Positions 23,790-32,757 of a DNA stretch of 64,000 bases are shown here, one piece after another. This DNA is from Anaerolineales bacterium (GTDB lineage: Bacteria; Chloroflexota; Anaerolineae; 4572-78; J111): contig JABTUK010000005.1 of the NCBI GenBank assembly GCA_015075405.1, positions 709,747 to 773,746 on the forward strand, written 5' to 3'. Positions within the stretch are counted from its first letter, which is position 1. Each line of letters opens with the position of its first letter. The position numbers and the translations under genes were made by a program. The notes beneath the pieces are model-generated. The model did no database searches. It saw only the letters and a program-made list of their open reading frames with translations, and had not been told where the DNA came from.

Positions 23790-24814
23790 AAGCCGATTTC
23801 ACTCAATTTTACCGGCCGGTTCTCCCGATACGATTTCCAGGCGGCCTGGCCCATCACTACGGGAATCCGGCCATCCAGACCGGTAACCGGCGGCGCAGTA
23901 TCCTGGGCAATGGCTAAGATAAAAGCCTTCATCTCGGCCACATAGGCTTCGGTGTAGCGTTCCAGGAAGAAGTAGAGCGGCAGGGCCGAGTGAACGCCCT
24001 CGGTGTTGCTGTAAACGGCATTGTGAGGCGTATTGTTGGCAACGACGACGACCCCTTCCGAACCAAACACCTCCACTCGCTGGTCGTAACCGTACACAGC
24101 CCGGCGGCTGTTATCAATAGTTCCGATAGCGCCGTTGGCATAGCGCAGCGTCACTACGGCGGTGTCAACATCACCGGCCTGGCCAATGGCCGGGTCAACC
24201 AGCACGGCTCCGGCTGCAAAAATTTCTGTTACCTCGCTGCCAATCAGGTAACGAGCCATATCAAAATCGTGGATGGTCATATCGAGGAAGATACCGCCGG
24301 AAACTTTGACATAATCAAGCGGCGGCGGAGCGGGATCGCGGCTGGTAATGCGGACCAGGTGGGGCGCGCCAATTTTGCCGGCGGCCACCATATCGCGGGC
24401 CTGTTTAAAGTTGGGGTCAAAGCGGCGGTTAAAACCGATTTGCAGCTTAACTCCATGCTGTTCCACCGCGGCCAGGGCCGCATCAATAACCTTCAGGTCA
24501 AGCGCAATAGGTTTTTCACAAAAGATGTGTTTGCCGGCGGCGGCGGCTTCGCTGATGAACTGGGCATGGGTATCGGTGCTGGAGCAGATGATAACCGCCT
24601 CAATCTCGGGGTTATCCAGAATGGCCTGATGATTTTTGACCGCAGTGGGGATATTAAAATCGGCGGCGCATTTTTGGGCTGCTTCTAAAAAAACATCCGA
24701 AACAGCCAAAACCCGCGCTTCGGGAACACGATAAATCAGGTTTTCGGCGTGAACCCGGCCAATTCGACCGGCCCCAATAATGCCAACGTTGATTTTTGTC
24801 GTCATCTGTGACAT
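23786..24814 (-). CDS. iolG: Gfo/Idh/MocA inositol 2-dehydrogenase, paralogue 2
   Basis: A 342-residue Gfo/Idh/MocA enzyme. It has VGIIGAGRIGRVHAENL (NAD-binding), CEKPIALDLKVIDAAL (catalytic Lys), RITSRDPAPPPLDYVKVSGGIFLDMTIHDFDMARYL (with the Asp and His of the inositol dehydrogenase active site) and RYTEAYVAEMKAF. It is closer than paralogue 1 to classical IolG (myo-inositol 2-dehydrogenase) by these blocks. It lies 13 bases behind the LacI-family gene, so both should be transcribed from the operator-controlled promoter at 25920-25948. ATG 24814 and 24805 are both possible starts. Confidence 0.83.
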   Translation of the reverse strand: MSQMTTKINVGIIGAGRIGRVHAENLIYRVPEARVLAVSDVFLEAAQKCAADFNIPTAVKNHQAILDNPEIEAVIICSSTDTHAQFISEAAAAGKHIFCEKPIALDLKVIDAALAAVEQHGVKLQIGFNRRFDPNFKQARDMVAAGKIGAPHLVRITSRDPAPPPLDYVKVSGGIFLDMTIHDFDMARYLIGSEVTEIFAAGAVLVDPAIGQAGDVDTAVVTLRYANGAIGTIDNSRRAVYGYDQRVEVFGSEGVVVVANNTPHNAVYSNTEGVHSALPLYFFLERYTEAYVAEMKAFILAIAQDTAPPVTGLDGRIPVVMGQAAWKSYRENRPVKLSEIGL

Positions 24815-24820
24815 CCGTTT

Positions 24821-24895
24821 TTGGATTTTAGATTTTGGATTTTAGATTTGCGATTTGCGATTCGCCATTCGTCATTCGCTGACTCGTTGACTCAC
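24821..24895. repeat. GGATTTTAGATTT word repeat at the lacI-family stop
   Basis: TTGGATTTTAGATTTTGGAT words continue as TTGCGATTTGCGATTCGCC and CATTCGTCATTCGC. The final 16 or so codons of the regulator (RMTNGESQIANLKSKI) and its stop are read from this repeat. Confidence 0.78.
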
Positions 24896-25868
24896 GCACA
24901 ATTAATTTGCAGGGCAAGCGTTGATCCTGTACTGCCTGCCCATCGAGCAATTTAAGCGTCATCGTCATAGCCAGTTGGCCAAGTTTGAAGCGAGGTTGGT
25001 GAATTGTGGTAAGGGTAGGCGTAGTATACAGGGCTGGTTCAATATCGTCAAAACCGATTATACTCAACTCCTGCGGCACACTAATGCCCTGTTGATGACA
25101 TTCTAGCAGCAGCCCGATAGCGGTTAAATCGTTATAGCAGAAGGCGGCAGTGGCATGTTCTGCCCGCAATGTTTCCAGGCTGGCCCGACCTCGTTCGAGA
25201 TCAGTGCCGGCTGGCGGTGATATGACCAGCGCCGGGTCGAGGGTGAGGCCGGCTTGACTGAGCGCGGTGGCGTAGCCCTCCAGACGCTGCCCGTTCGATT
25301 TGGGACGGTCGGCGGCCCCCACATAGCCAATCCGGCGATGGCCCAGGGTCAAGAGATGCTCCGTTGCCAACTGCGCTCCCTGAAAATTATCCACCGCCAC
25401 TGAATAGAGAAACTCGCCCTCTTCCTGATTATTAATCAGAACAATCGGGACCTTAATCTGATCCAGTTGCGAGCTGTACAAACTGCCCACCCGCGAAGAA
25501 GTAACAATAATGGCATCTACCCGGCGGCGCTGGAAGGTTTCAACGACCGCCATTTCTTGATCGGGATTGTTGTGAGAGGTGTTGAGGAAAATGCTGTAAC
25601 CGGCTTCCTGGGCAACTTGTTCAGCCCCCTCGACCACATGGACAATAAAAGGGTCAGCGATGGTAGTAATAACCATCCCGATGGTTTGGGTGCGCCGAGA
25701 GAGCAAACTCTGGGCTACGGCGCTGGGCACATAGCCCATTTGGCGGGCCAATTGCTGGATGCGTTCGGTTGTTTCAAAACTGATGGCTGGGTTGCCATTA
25801 AGCGCCCGCGAAACGGTAGTATGGGACACTCCGGCAACTTTGGCGATATCTTTGATCGTAACCGGCAC
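24828..25868 (-). CDS. LacI-family repressor of the inositol locus
   Basis: A 346-residue LacI/GalR regulator. The N-terminal helix-turn-helix is TIKDIAKVAGVSHTTVSRALNGNPAISFETTERI. The ligand domain carries IGMVITTIADPF, HRRIGYVGAADRPKSNGQRLEGYATAL and FDDIEPALYTTPTLTTIHQPRFKLG. It starts with GTG behind GGGGG. The normal family end (LIVRESTSQ) is followed by a tail encoded by a word repeat. Its promoter overlaps the palindrome GCACACGTGTGC, which recurs before iolM. The simplest model is autorepression plus repression of iolMNO, relieved by an inositol-derived ligand. Confidence 0.85.
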   Translation of the reverse strand: MPVTIKDIAKVAGVSHTTVSRALNGNPAISFETTERIQQLARQMGYVPSAVAQSLLSRRTQTIGMVITTIADPFIVHVVEGAEQVAQEAGYSIFLNTSHNNPDQEMAVVETFQRRRVDAIIVTSSRVGSLYSSQLDQIKVPIVLINNQEEGEFLYSVAVDNFQGAQLATEHLLTLGHRRIGYVGAADRPKSNGQRLEGYATALSQAGLTLDPALVISPPAGTDLERGRASLETLRAEHATAAFCYNDLTAIGLLLECHQQGISVPQELSIIGFDDIEPALYTTPTLTTIHQPRFKLGQLAMTMTLKLLDGQAVQDQRLPCKLIVRESTSQRMTNGESQIANLKSKI

Positions 25869-25901
25869 TGGTTTCCCCCACGATCAGATCCAAGATGTTA
25901 T

Positions 25902-25913
25902 GCACACGTGTGC
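25902..25913. promoter_or_regulatory. LacI-type operator before the regulator gene
   Basis: Perfect palindrome GCACACGTGTGC, within TATGCACACGTGTGCGT. It begins 6 bases after the -10 box of the regulator promoter, overlapping the expected transcription start. An identical 17-base string is found at the iolM promoter. Confidence 0.82.
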
Positions 25914-25919
25914 GTTACT

Positions 25920-25948
25920 ATTCTACAATACTTTTTGCCAGATGTCAA
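25920..25948 (-). promoter_or_regulatory. Sigma-70 promoter of the LacI-family gene
   Basis: On the minus strand: consensus TTGACA (25943-25948), a 17-base spacer and TAGAAT (25920-25925). The operator at 25902-25913 follows. Confidence 0.78.
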
Positions 25949-26100
25949 GAGGGTTTTTAAACGAATTTTGCATTTGCAAACTCTAAGTTGACTAAACCCA
26001 GTCTCAGGTATTTAATGGAGATGTCCGGATCAAAAAGCAAAGCTGCTTAAAGTTCCCCATTTCATTCAAACAATTTGGAAATCAACAGAAGGATTGCTTA

Positions 26101-27813
26101 ATGAACCGTTTAACTTTAGTTCAATTATGGCAGCGTGAATTTACCCATTATAATACCGATAAATTTCGGCAAGATTTGTTGGCCGGTCTCACTGTAGCGG
26201 CGGTTGGCTTGCCGCTGGCCCTGGCTTTTGGGGTGGCCTCGGGGGCCACTGCCGCCGCCGGTTTGGTCACGGCTATTCTCAGCGGTTTGATCATCGGCGG
26301 GCTGTCCGGCGCGCCCTACCAGATTTCGGGGCCAACCGGCGCGATGAGCGCTATTTTAATCCTCATCAGCCAGCGCTATGGCCTTGAGGGGGCCTGGGCA
26401 GCCGGGGTGATAGCCGGGCTGATTATACTGGTGATCGGCTTGCTGCGTCTGGGCCGCTTTATTGCCTTCATCCCGGCTCCGGTTATCACCGGCTTTACCG
26501 CCGGCATTGCCGTCATTATCGCGGTAGGGCAGATTGACAACTTTTTGGGAGTGCAAACCCCTGGGGCAGAGTCCGCCGCCGTCAAACTTCTTCAATATTT
26601 TCAAGGCGGTTTTTTCCCCGCCTGGCAGGCTGTTGTCGTAGGCTTGATTGTCATGAGCATGATGATTTTCTGGCCGGGCCAGTGGGCCAAATTTATGCCC
26701 GGCTCCTTGGCAGGGATCATTGTGGCAACTTTGCTGACCTCTCTGGCCGGCTGGGAGATTCCTCACATTGGCACTATTCCCCGCACCATTTTGCTCGACC
26801 AGCGGCTGACTTTGGGCAGTTTTCCCTGGGCAGACCTGAATGGGCTGATTGCGCCGGCCATTTCCATTGCCGCCCTGGGCGCGGTTGAGTCGCTGCTGTG
26901 CGGGGCCGTCGCCAGCAAAATGACCGGCATCCGCTTGCAGGCCAACCAGGAATTGGTAGCGCAAGGGGTGGGCAATATCGTCCTGCCCTTTTTTGGCGGT
27001 GTGCCGGCCACCGCAGCCATTGCCCGCACCTCGGTGGCCATCAAATCGGGCGGCGTGACCCGTTTGACCTCAATTATTCACGCTGTGGCGCTGTTGGCCT
27101 CGGCTTTGCTGTTTGCTCCGGTTATCGCCCAGGTGCCGCTGGCAGCCCTGGCCGGGGTGTTGATGGTGACGGCCTATCGCATGAACGAGTGGCCGGCCAT
27201 TCGCTTTATGTTTTCAAATGGCTTCAAAACCGGGATTATCACCTTCATCATCACCCTACTGGCCACAATTACCCTGGATTTGACCCAGGCGATTTTGATC
27301 GGGGCTGCATTGTCGGCGGTGGTCTTTATCAACCAAGTCGCCAGCCTTCAGGTAGAGATTAGAGATGTGGACGCGGAGCGGATGCGGGCGCGGGGTATGT
27401 CTATCAAAGGCGACTGCCCCCACGTGCGAGTCGCCTATTTGACCGGCCCCCTCTTTTTTGCTGCCACCAACATGTTTAATGAAGCATTTGCCCGGCTCGA
27501 AGAGGTCCAGGTGTTAATTCTTTCGATGCGGGCTGTGCCGATGATTGACCTGTCGGGGTTGGAAGCCTTGACCACCCTGCACGAAAAAATGGCCCATGAA
27601 GGCAAGGTGTTGATGCTCACCGGAGTCCACCCGGCAGTGATGAAGATGCTGGAACGGGCCAAATTGGACGAAGCCATTGGCCGTGACAACTTTTTCTGGA
27701 GTTCCGACCGGGCCATTTATGTAGCCGAGCAGCGCTATATCTGCCCTCAATGCGCGGCGCCCGAGCTGGCCGCTATCTCGGTGGCGGCGGGCGAAATTTT
27801 GGAAGTCGAGTAG
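26101..27813 (+). CDS. SulP-family anion permease with STAS domain
   Basis: A 570-residue SLC26/SulP transporter. Membrane part at about residues 20-420, with DLLAGLTVAAVGLPLALAFGVASG (helix 1), SGPTGAMSAIL (helix 3), ITGFTAGIAVIIAVGQIDNFLG and GGVPATAAIARTSVAIKSGGVTRL. The C-terminal STAS domain (about 435-545) includes LILSMRAVPMIDLSGLEALTTLHEKM. The last 30 residues hold a Cys-x-x-Cys (YICPQCAAP) not usual for the family. SulP proteins carry sulfate, bicarbonate or other anions; the substrate is not evident. Start behind AAGGA. Divergent from the LacI-family gene. Confidence 0.88.
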   Translation: MNRLTLVQLWQREFTHYNTDKFRQDLLAGLTVAAVGLPLALAFGVASGATAAAGLVTAILSGLIIGGLSGAPYQISGPTGAMSAILILISQRYGLEGAWAAGVIAGLIILVIGLLRLGRFIAFIPAPVITGFTAGIAVIIAVGQIDNFLGVQTPGAESAAVKLLQYFQGGFFPAWQAVVVGLIVMSMMIFWPGQWAKFMPGSLAGIIVATLLTSLAGWEIPHIGTIPRTILLDQRLTLGSFPWADLNGLIAPAISIAALGAVESLLCGAVASKMTGIRLQANQELVAQGVGNIVLPFFGGVPATAAIARTSVAIKSGGVTRLTSIIHAVALLASALLFAPVIAQVPLAALAGVLMVTAYRMNEWPAIRFMFSNGFKTGIITFIITLLATITLDLTQAILIGAALSAVVFINQVASLQVEIRDVDAERMRARGMSIKGDCPHVRVAYLTGPLFFAATNMFNEAFARLEEVQVLILSMRAVPMIDLSGLEALTTLHEKMAHEGKVLMLTGVHPAVMKMLERAKLDEAIGRDNFFWSSDRAIYVAEQRYICPQCAAPELAAISVAAGEILEVE

Positions 27814-27891
27814 CAAGCTGAAAGGCAGGTTGAAAAACAACCGCCAGCCGTCTATACTTCCCTTGATTGAGATGATCCGGAGGTAACCGCC

Positions 27892-28608
27892 ATGCCCAAC
27901 GAAACCATCCTGGTAGTGGACGACAGCGAGGAAATTGTGCGGGTACTCACCGATTATATGCTGGTTCCTCTGGGGTATCAGGCCATCACTGCCAGTAATG
28001 GCCGCCGGGGCCTGGAGCTGGCCGTTTCGCGCCGGCCCGATTTGATTATGCTGGATATGCAGATGCCTGTTATGAGCGGGCTGGATGTGCTGACTGCTCT
28101 ACGAAAAACAGACTGTCATGCGCCGGTAATCTTTATGACCATGCATGGCTCTGAAAGTATTGTGGTCGAGGTGTTCCGGTTGGGCGTGCGGGATTACCTG
28201 GCCAAACCTTTTACGATGGAAGAGGTTCAACGGGCCGTAGACGGGGCGCTCCAGGAAAGCCGCCTACGGCGTGAGCGTGAAGAATTGGCCCGTAACCTGA
28301 TTGCTTCGGAAACCGTGCGTCAAACTGCTGTCACCCTGTCACATTATATCAACAACCAGTTGATGGTGCTCAGCGGCAACTTGACCTTACTGAAAGAGGT
28401 GTTGAGTCGAGAACTGCCCCAGCATGCCAATTTGCAAAGAATGGTCCAGGACAGCCAAAACAGCACCGATCAAATTGCGGCGGTAATTCGGGTGCTACAG
28501 CGCACTACCCATGCTGAACAAACTACTTATCTGGGCGAAACCCGGATGATTGATATTGAAGCGGCTTTACACGAGGAGATGGACCGGCTGAAACAGCAAA
28601 AAAAATGA
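27892..28608 (+). CDS. Response regulator with kinase-like helical tail
   Basis: A 238-residue protein. The receiver domain is at about 1-120: ILVVDDSEE acidic pocket, LIMLDMQMPVMSG with phosphoacceptor Asp, VIFMTMHG and the Lys of YLAKPF. Residues 120-238 are helical and contain LSHYINNQLMVLSGNLTLLKEVL. This resembles the dimerisation/His-phosphotransfer helix of histidine kinases (H-x-x-N-N-x-L), but no ATPase domain follows. Start behind GGAGG. It is 78 bases behind the SulP gene. It may pass phosphate between partners or be a degenerate hybrid kinase. Confidence 0.8.
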   Translation: MPNETILVVDDSEEIVRVLTDYMLVPLGYQAITASNGRRGLELAVSRRPDLIMLDMQMPVMSGLDVLTALRKTDCHAPVIFMTMHGSESIVVEVFRLGVRDYLAKPFTMEEVQRAVDGALQESRLRREREELARNLIASETVRQTAVTLSHYINNQLMVLSGNLTLLKEVLSRELPQHANLQRMVQDSQNSTDQIAAVIRVLQRTTHAEQTTYLGETRMIDIEAALHEEMDRLKQQKK

Positions 28609-28611
28609 GGG

Positions 28612-28664
28612 ATTAAAGATTGGAGATTAGAGATTGTTTTAATCTCTAATCTCCAATCTCCCCA
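28612..28664. repeat. GATTGGAGATTAGAG hairpin between convergent genes
   Basis: GATTAAAGATTGGAGATTAG faces CTCTAATCTCCAATCTCC. It starts 3 bases after the response-regulator stop and lies between that gene and the convergent kinase gene. Likely a bidirectional terminator. Same words as 6702-6747 and 53380-53432. Confidence 0.8.
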
Positions 28665-28695
28665 CCCAAGACAGAAATCATTTTTGGATAACTAC

Positions 28696-31600
28696 TCATG
28701 AAGCATCCTGAGCGCAGCGGAAGCCCACATCTACATCATTAAAGGTGCGAGCGTTGCCGTAGCGCCGGCTGGTAGTGAAAAATGCGCCATCGGGGTTGGC
28801 AAAGCTGCCGCCGCGAAAGATGCGGCCCGCGCCATCACCCGTACTGACAGGGTTGTTGACGGGGGAATTAGCATAAAATGTTTCATCGTATACATCCGCC
28901 ACCCACTCGCCCACATTGCCGGCCATATTATACACCCCAAACGGACTGACGCCCCCTGGGTAGCTGTCAACCGGCTGCGTATCCCCGGCGCTGGCTGCCG
29001 ATAACTGAGCATTGAAGGTATTGCCCCAGGGCCAGGTGAAATTTTCGGGGCCGCTGGCGGCGTATTCCCACTCGGCTTCGGTCGGCAGACGTTTGCCGGC
29101 CCAGCGGCAGTAGGCCTGGGCCTGATCCCAGGTAACGCCCATCACCGGGTAATTGTTATAGCTGGAGTCGTCGCGGTAGCCCTGGTAAGTAAAGGAGTCA
29201 ACCTTGTTGCCGGGCGTACAGCCACCACCCTCAACGCAGGCCCGATATTGGGCATTGCTCACTTCAAAAATGTCCAGATAAAAAGCAGACAGAGATACTT
29301 CATGCTCCGGCGCTTCGTTGGCCTGGCCGGTGGCTGAACCCATCAAAAAAGAACCGGCGGGAATCAAGACCATACCTGCCGGAGTCGACACCGTGGGACT
29401 GGGGGCAACTGTCGGGGTGGCAGGCTCGGTGGTGGCAGTGGGTGTGGGCGGCTCCGAGGTGGCGGTTGGCTCGGCGATGGGAGTAGGCGGCGGCAGGGTG
29501 GTCGTGGGGGTGACGACATCCGAGGTCGAAGGTTCCGCCGGCTCTGTCTCGGCGACGGGAACGGCGGCGACGGCCTCAAATTCAACCTCGCGCACCGTCA
29601 GCGACTCGTAATGCACGTGGGCCAGGCTTTCATCAAACGTCTCCACGTAGAAACCGACTTCGCCGCTTTTATAGTCGCCATCCGTTACCTGGGCTATAGG
29701 CTGGCCGTTGACCTGGAAAACAAAATCAGACCCCTGGGCATCCACCCGCAGGGTGTCGCTTTTGTCCGGTGTAAAACCCACCGGGGCAAAGCCTTGCAGC
29801 GTCTCAATTTTGCCCTCAGCCAGAGTTTCCAGGCCGGCGGCGGTGCGCTTGAGCGCCTGCCATGTGCCTGTCCGTGAGGAAACGACAAAGGCATAGAACT
29901 GGTCATCGCCGGAGCGGCGCAAGGCCAACCCATAGCGGTAGTTGCCGGCATCGGTATCGGTATGGTCTACCAATACTTCGGTTTCAACCGTCGCATCTTC
30001 AAAATCGGGCGCTTTTGAAACGACCACCCAATCATTGGACACACCGACCTGAACGTGGTAATAATCGGGCGGGTGATAACCCAGCACATATTTATCGTCG
30101 CTTACCACCGGCCAGCCGGTATTGGGATCGGTAAAAGTTTCCTCAACTAAAATACCCTCCTTGACGGGTGGGGGGCTGGCCGCGTCGCCTTGGACCTCCA
30201 GAATCGTCAATTCGTCGTAGTGAATGTGGGCCAGGGTTTCGTCGAAGGTTTCGACATAAAACCCCACCTCACCCTCGACGTATTCCGAGTCGTTGACCTC
30301 CGAGACCGTCTGGCCGTTGATCTGGAAGGTAAACTTGGGGCCATCGGCATCTACCCGAAGGGCATCGGTTTTATCGGGCGTAAAACCTTGCGGCGCAAAA
30401 CCCTGTAAGGTCTGCACACCCCCCTCGGCCAGCACGTCCAGCTTGTCGGGTGAACTTTTGACTACCTGCCATGTGCCGGTGCGAGGCGATACGGTGAAGG
30501 CATAATAGCTGTCGCCGTTGCGGCGCAGGGCCAGACCATAGCGAAAGTTGCCCTTTTCGGTGTTGGTATGGTCTACCAGCACTTTGGCTTCAATGGTTGC
30601 ATCCTCAAAATCTTGGGCGCGAGCCACCACCGTGCGCGCCTCCGGCTGTCCCACTTCGACGTGATAATAGTCAGGGGGGTGATAGCCGTAAAGATACGAC
30701 CCCTCGCTTAAAATAGGCCAGCCGCTGCCGGTGTCGGCAAAATTATCCTGAACCAGCACCCCCTCCACCTGGGCCACTTCGGGCTGCGCCACCTTGACCT
30801 TATCGGCGGCGCAGCGAATCCCGGCGGTTTTGATAATTGACTCCTGGTTAGGCGGTCCTTCCAGGCGATAGGCCATATCCTTGAGCAGACCGTTTTCCCC
30901 ACCCCGTAACACCCGATCGCCTTCCTTTTGGACCGGGGTATAAGTCTCGCCGACCCACTCCCAGACATTGCCGGCCATATCGAATACGCCAAAGGCGCTC
31001 TGGTTGGTGGGTTTGCCGCCCACTTTATAAACGCCGCTGCGCGGGAGTTCAACCGCTTTGGGGTCATTGCCCCAGGGAAACAGGCGGCCTTCGGGGCCGC
31101 GAGCGGCGACTTCCCATTCGGCCTCAGCCGGCAATCGCTTTTTAACCCACTGGCAGTAAGCATTGGCCAAATCCCAGCTAACCCCCTGCGCCGGAAAATC
31201 TTCTTGATCAGCCGGAACTTTCCCGTCCGGCCAGGCTGCGGGCACTTGATTTTGGGTATCGGCCAAAAATTGAGCATATTGCCTATTGGAGACTTCGTAC
31301 TGGTCAATCCAAAACTCGGCCAGTTCGACTTTTTGCGGGGGGGCATAATTCTGGCCCGGCGCATCTCGCCCAATGGAATAAGTTCCAGCCCCAATCTTAA
31401 TCATCTTTTCAGAGGAAGGCAGAGTTGCATCCTCCGGCCCGGCGATAACCTGCTCTTCGCCGTCAGAGGGGCCGGGGCGGAAAAGGAAAAAGAGGGCCAC
31501 CCCCACCATAACCAGCAGAATTAGCAGGGCCGCTACTCCTCCCAGGATCAAGGGCAGCTTGTTTTTGCGCGGAGGCGTAACCGCAGCAATCGGCGCAACC

Positions 31601-32520
31601 GGTTCGTACACCGTCGAGTCGGTGGGTGATTTGACCGGCAGCGTGACCGCCGCCCGACCCGAGGTATCAATGGCCCGCAGCGCCATCGCCATATCCGAGG
31701 CAGACCGGTAACGCTCGCCTGGCTCTTTAGCCAGGGCTTTTTTGGTAACGGCAACCAGCAAATCCGGCACGGTCTGGTTAACCTGGCGAATGTCGGGGAC
31801 CGGCTGGGTGACGTGTTTCATCATCAAGCTCACGGCGGAGTCAGCCTTAAAGGGCGGCACCCCGGTGATCATTTCATACAGCATCACCCCCAGCGAGTAA
31901 ATATCGGAGCGCTCGTCGGGGCGTTCCCCGCGCGCCTGTTCCGGCGACATGTACAGGGCTGTCCCGACGACTGCGCCGGTGGCCGTATGTTGAACTTCAC
32001 CCAGCATTTTAGCCACCCCAAAATCCATGAGGATGGGTTGCCCCTGTGGACTGAGCATGACATTGGCCGGTTTCAGGTCACGGTGGATCATGTGGCGCTG
32101 GTGGGCGTAGGCTACGGCGTCACAGATAGAAGCCATCGTTTGGATTATTTCAGACAGCGGCATGCGTTGGTGGGAGGCGTTCAGTGTGGTCAAACGAGCT
32201 TGCAGCGTTTCGCCCGGCACATACTCCAACACCATATAATAAATGCCCTCGTCGTGGGCAAAATCAAATACCTGAATGATGTTGGGGTGACGCAGTTGGG
32301 CCACCGCTGCTGCTTCTTGTTCAAAACGGCGCACAAATTGCGGGTCATTGGACAGGTGTGGATGGATCAGTTTGACCGCTACCGTCCGCCGCAGGTTGGG
32401 GTCGCTGGCTTGATAGACGGTAGACATGCCGCCGTGGCCCAGCAAGGCTTCAATCTTGTAACGGCCGCCGATTGTTTGTCCAATCCAACTCTGCTGAGGT
32501 CTGGATAGTGTCTGAGTCAT
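28696..32520 (-). CDS. Ser/Thr protein kinase with two FGE-sulfatase domains
   Basis: A 1274-residue membrane receptor kinase. Kinase domain at about 20-285: GHGGMSTVYQA glycine loop, AVKLIHPH Lys, HRDLKPANVML catalytic loop, MDFG and a GTALYMSPEQ activation segment. One membrane helix near 323-347 (LPLILGGVAALLILLVMVGVALFFLF). Outside are an FGE/SUMF1-like domain (IKIGAGTYSIGRD ... GGKPTNQSAFGVFDMAGNVWEWVGE), two tandem DUF1080/LamG-like modules (each starting near VQDNFADTGSGWP and VEETFTDPNTGWP, about 200 residues), a Pro/Thr linker and a second FGE-like domain (MVLIPAGSFLMGSATGQANEAP ... YNMAGNVGEWVADVY). Start behind GGAGGT. Both FGE domains probably serve binding or sensing; enzyme activity cannot be judged. 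Confidence 0.85.
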   Translation of the reverse strand: MTQTLSRPQQSWIGQTIGGRYKIEALLGHGGMSTVYQASDPNLRRTVAVKLIHPHLSNDPQFVRRFEQEAAAVAQLRHPNIIQVFDFAHDEGIYYMVLEYVPGETLQARLTTLNASHQRMPLSEIIQTMASICDAVAYAHQRHMIHRDLKPANVMLSPQGQPILMDFGVAKMLGEVQHTATGAVVGTALYMSPEQARGERPDERSDIYSLGVMLYEMITGVPPFKADSAVSLMMKHVTQPVPDIRQVNQTVPDLLVAVTKKALAKEPGERYRSASDMAMALRAIDTSGRAAVTLPVKSPTDSTVYEPVAPIAAVTPPRKNKLPLILGGVAALLILLVMVGVALFFLFRPGPSDGEEQVIAGPEDATLPSSEKMIKIGAGTYSIGRDAPGQNYAPPQKVELAEFWIDQYEVSNRQYAQFLADTQNQVPAAWPDGKVPADQEDFPAQGVSWDLANAYCQWVKKRLPAEAEWEVAARGPEGRLFPWGNDPKAVELPRSGVYKVGGKPTNQSAFGVFDMAGNVWEWVGETYTPVQKEGDRVLRGGENGLLKDMAYRLEGPPNQESIIKTAGIRCAADKVKVAQPEVAQVEGVLVQDNFADTGSGWPILSEGSYLYGYHPPDYYHVEVGQPEARTVVARAQDFEDATIEAKVLVDHTNTEKGNFRYGLALRRNGDSYYAFTVSPRTGTWQVVKSSPDKLDVLAEGGVQTLQGFAPQGFTPDKTDALRVDADGPKFTFQINGQTVSEVNDSEYVEGEVGFYVETFDETLAHIHYDELTILEVQGDAASPPPVKEGILVEETFTDPNTGWPVVSDDKYVLGYHPPDYYHVQVGVSNDWVVVSKAPDFEDATVETEVLVDHTDTDAGNYRYGLALRRSGDDQFYAFVVSSRTGTWQALKRTAAGLETLAEGKIETLQGFAPVGFTPDKSDTLRVDAQGSDFVFQVNGQPIAQVTDGDYKSGEVGFYVETFDESLAHVHYESLTVREVEFEAVAAVPVAETEPAEPSTSDVVTPTTTLPPPTPIAEPTATSEPPTPTATTEPATPTVAPSPTVSTPAGMVLIPAGSFLMGSATGQANEAPEHEVSLSAFYLDIFEVSNAQYRACVEGGGCTPGNKVDSFTYQGYRDDSSYNNYPVMGVTWDQAQAYCRWAGKRLPTEAEWEYAASGPENFTWPWGNTFNAQLSAASAGDTQPVDSYPGGVSPFGVYNMAGNVGEWVADVYDETFYANSPVNNPVSTGDGAGRIFRGGSFANPDGAFFTTSRRYGNARTFNDVDVGFRCAQDAS

Positions 32521-32696
32521 TGAGAGACCTCCACGCGAAAAAATAATAGCATCAGAGAGACCGATTGGGGTTAAACTGGATGAAATTGTGGAAGTGGGGC
32601 GATAATAGACAACAGTAATTAATAATTTTGTAGCATTAAAAGTATAAGAGGAAACAGAGGGCGCGTCAAGTACATTAAAGTCCTATCGGACAGAAG

Positions 32697-32757
32697 TAAG
32701 GAGTAGGGAGTAAGGGCCTTTCAGCTCCTTCCCCTACTTCCTACTCCTTACTCCCTG
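32697..32757. repeat. GTAAGGAGTAGGGAGTAAGG hairpin at a stop codon
   Basis: AAGGAGTAGGGAGTAAGG pairs with CTTCCTACTCCTTACTCCC. On the minus strand the repeat starts right after the TAA of the PAS response regulator. The same words occur at 11994-12036 (inside uxaE) and 42545-42640. Confidence 0.82.
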
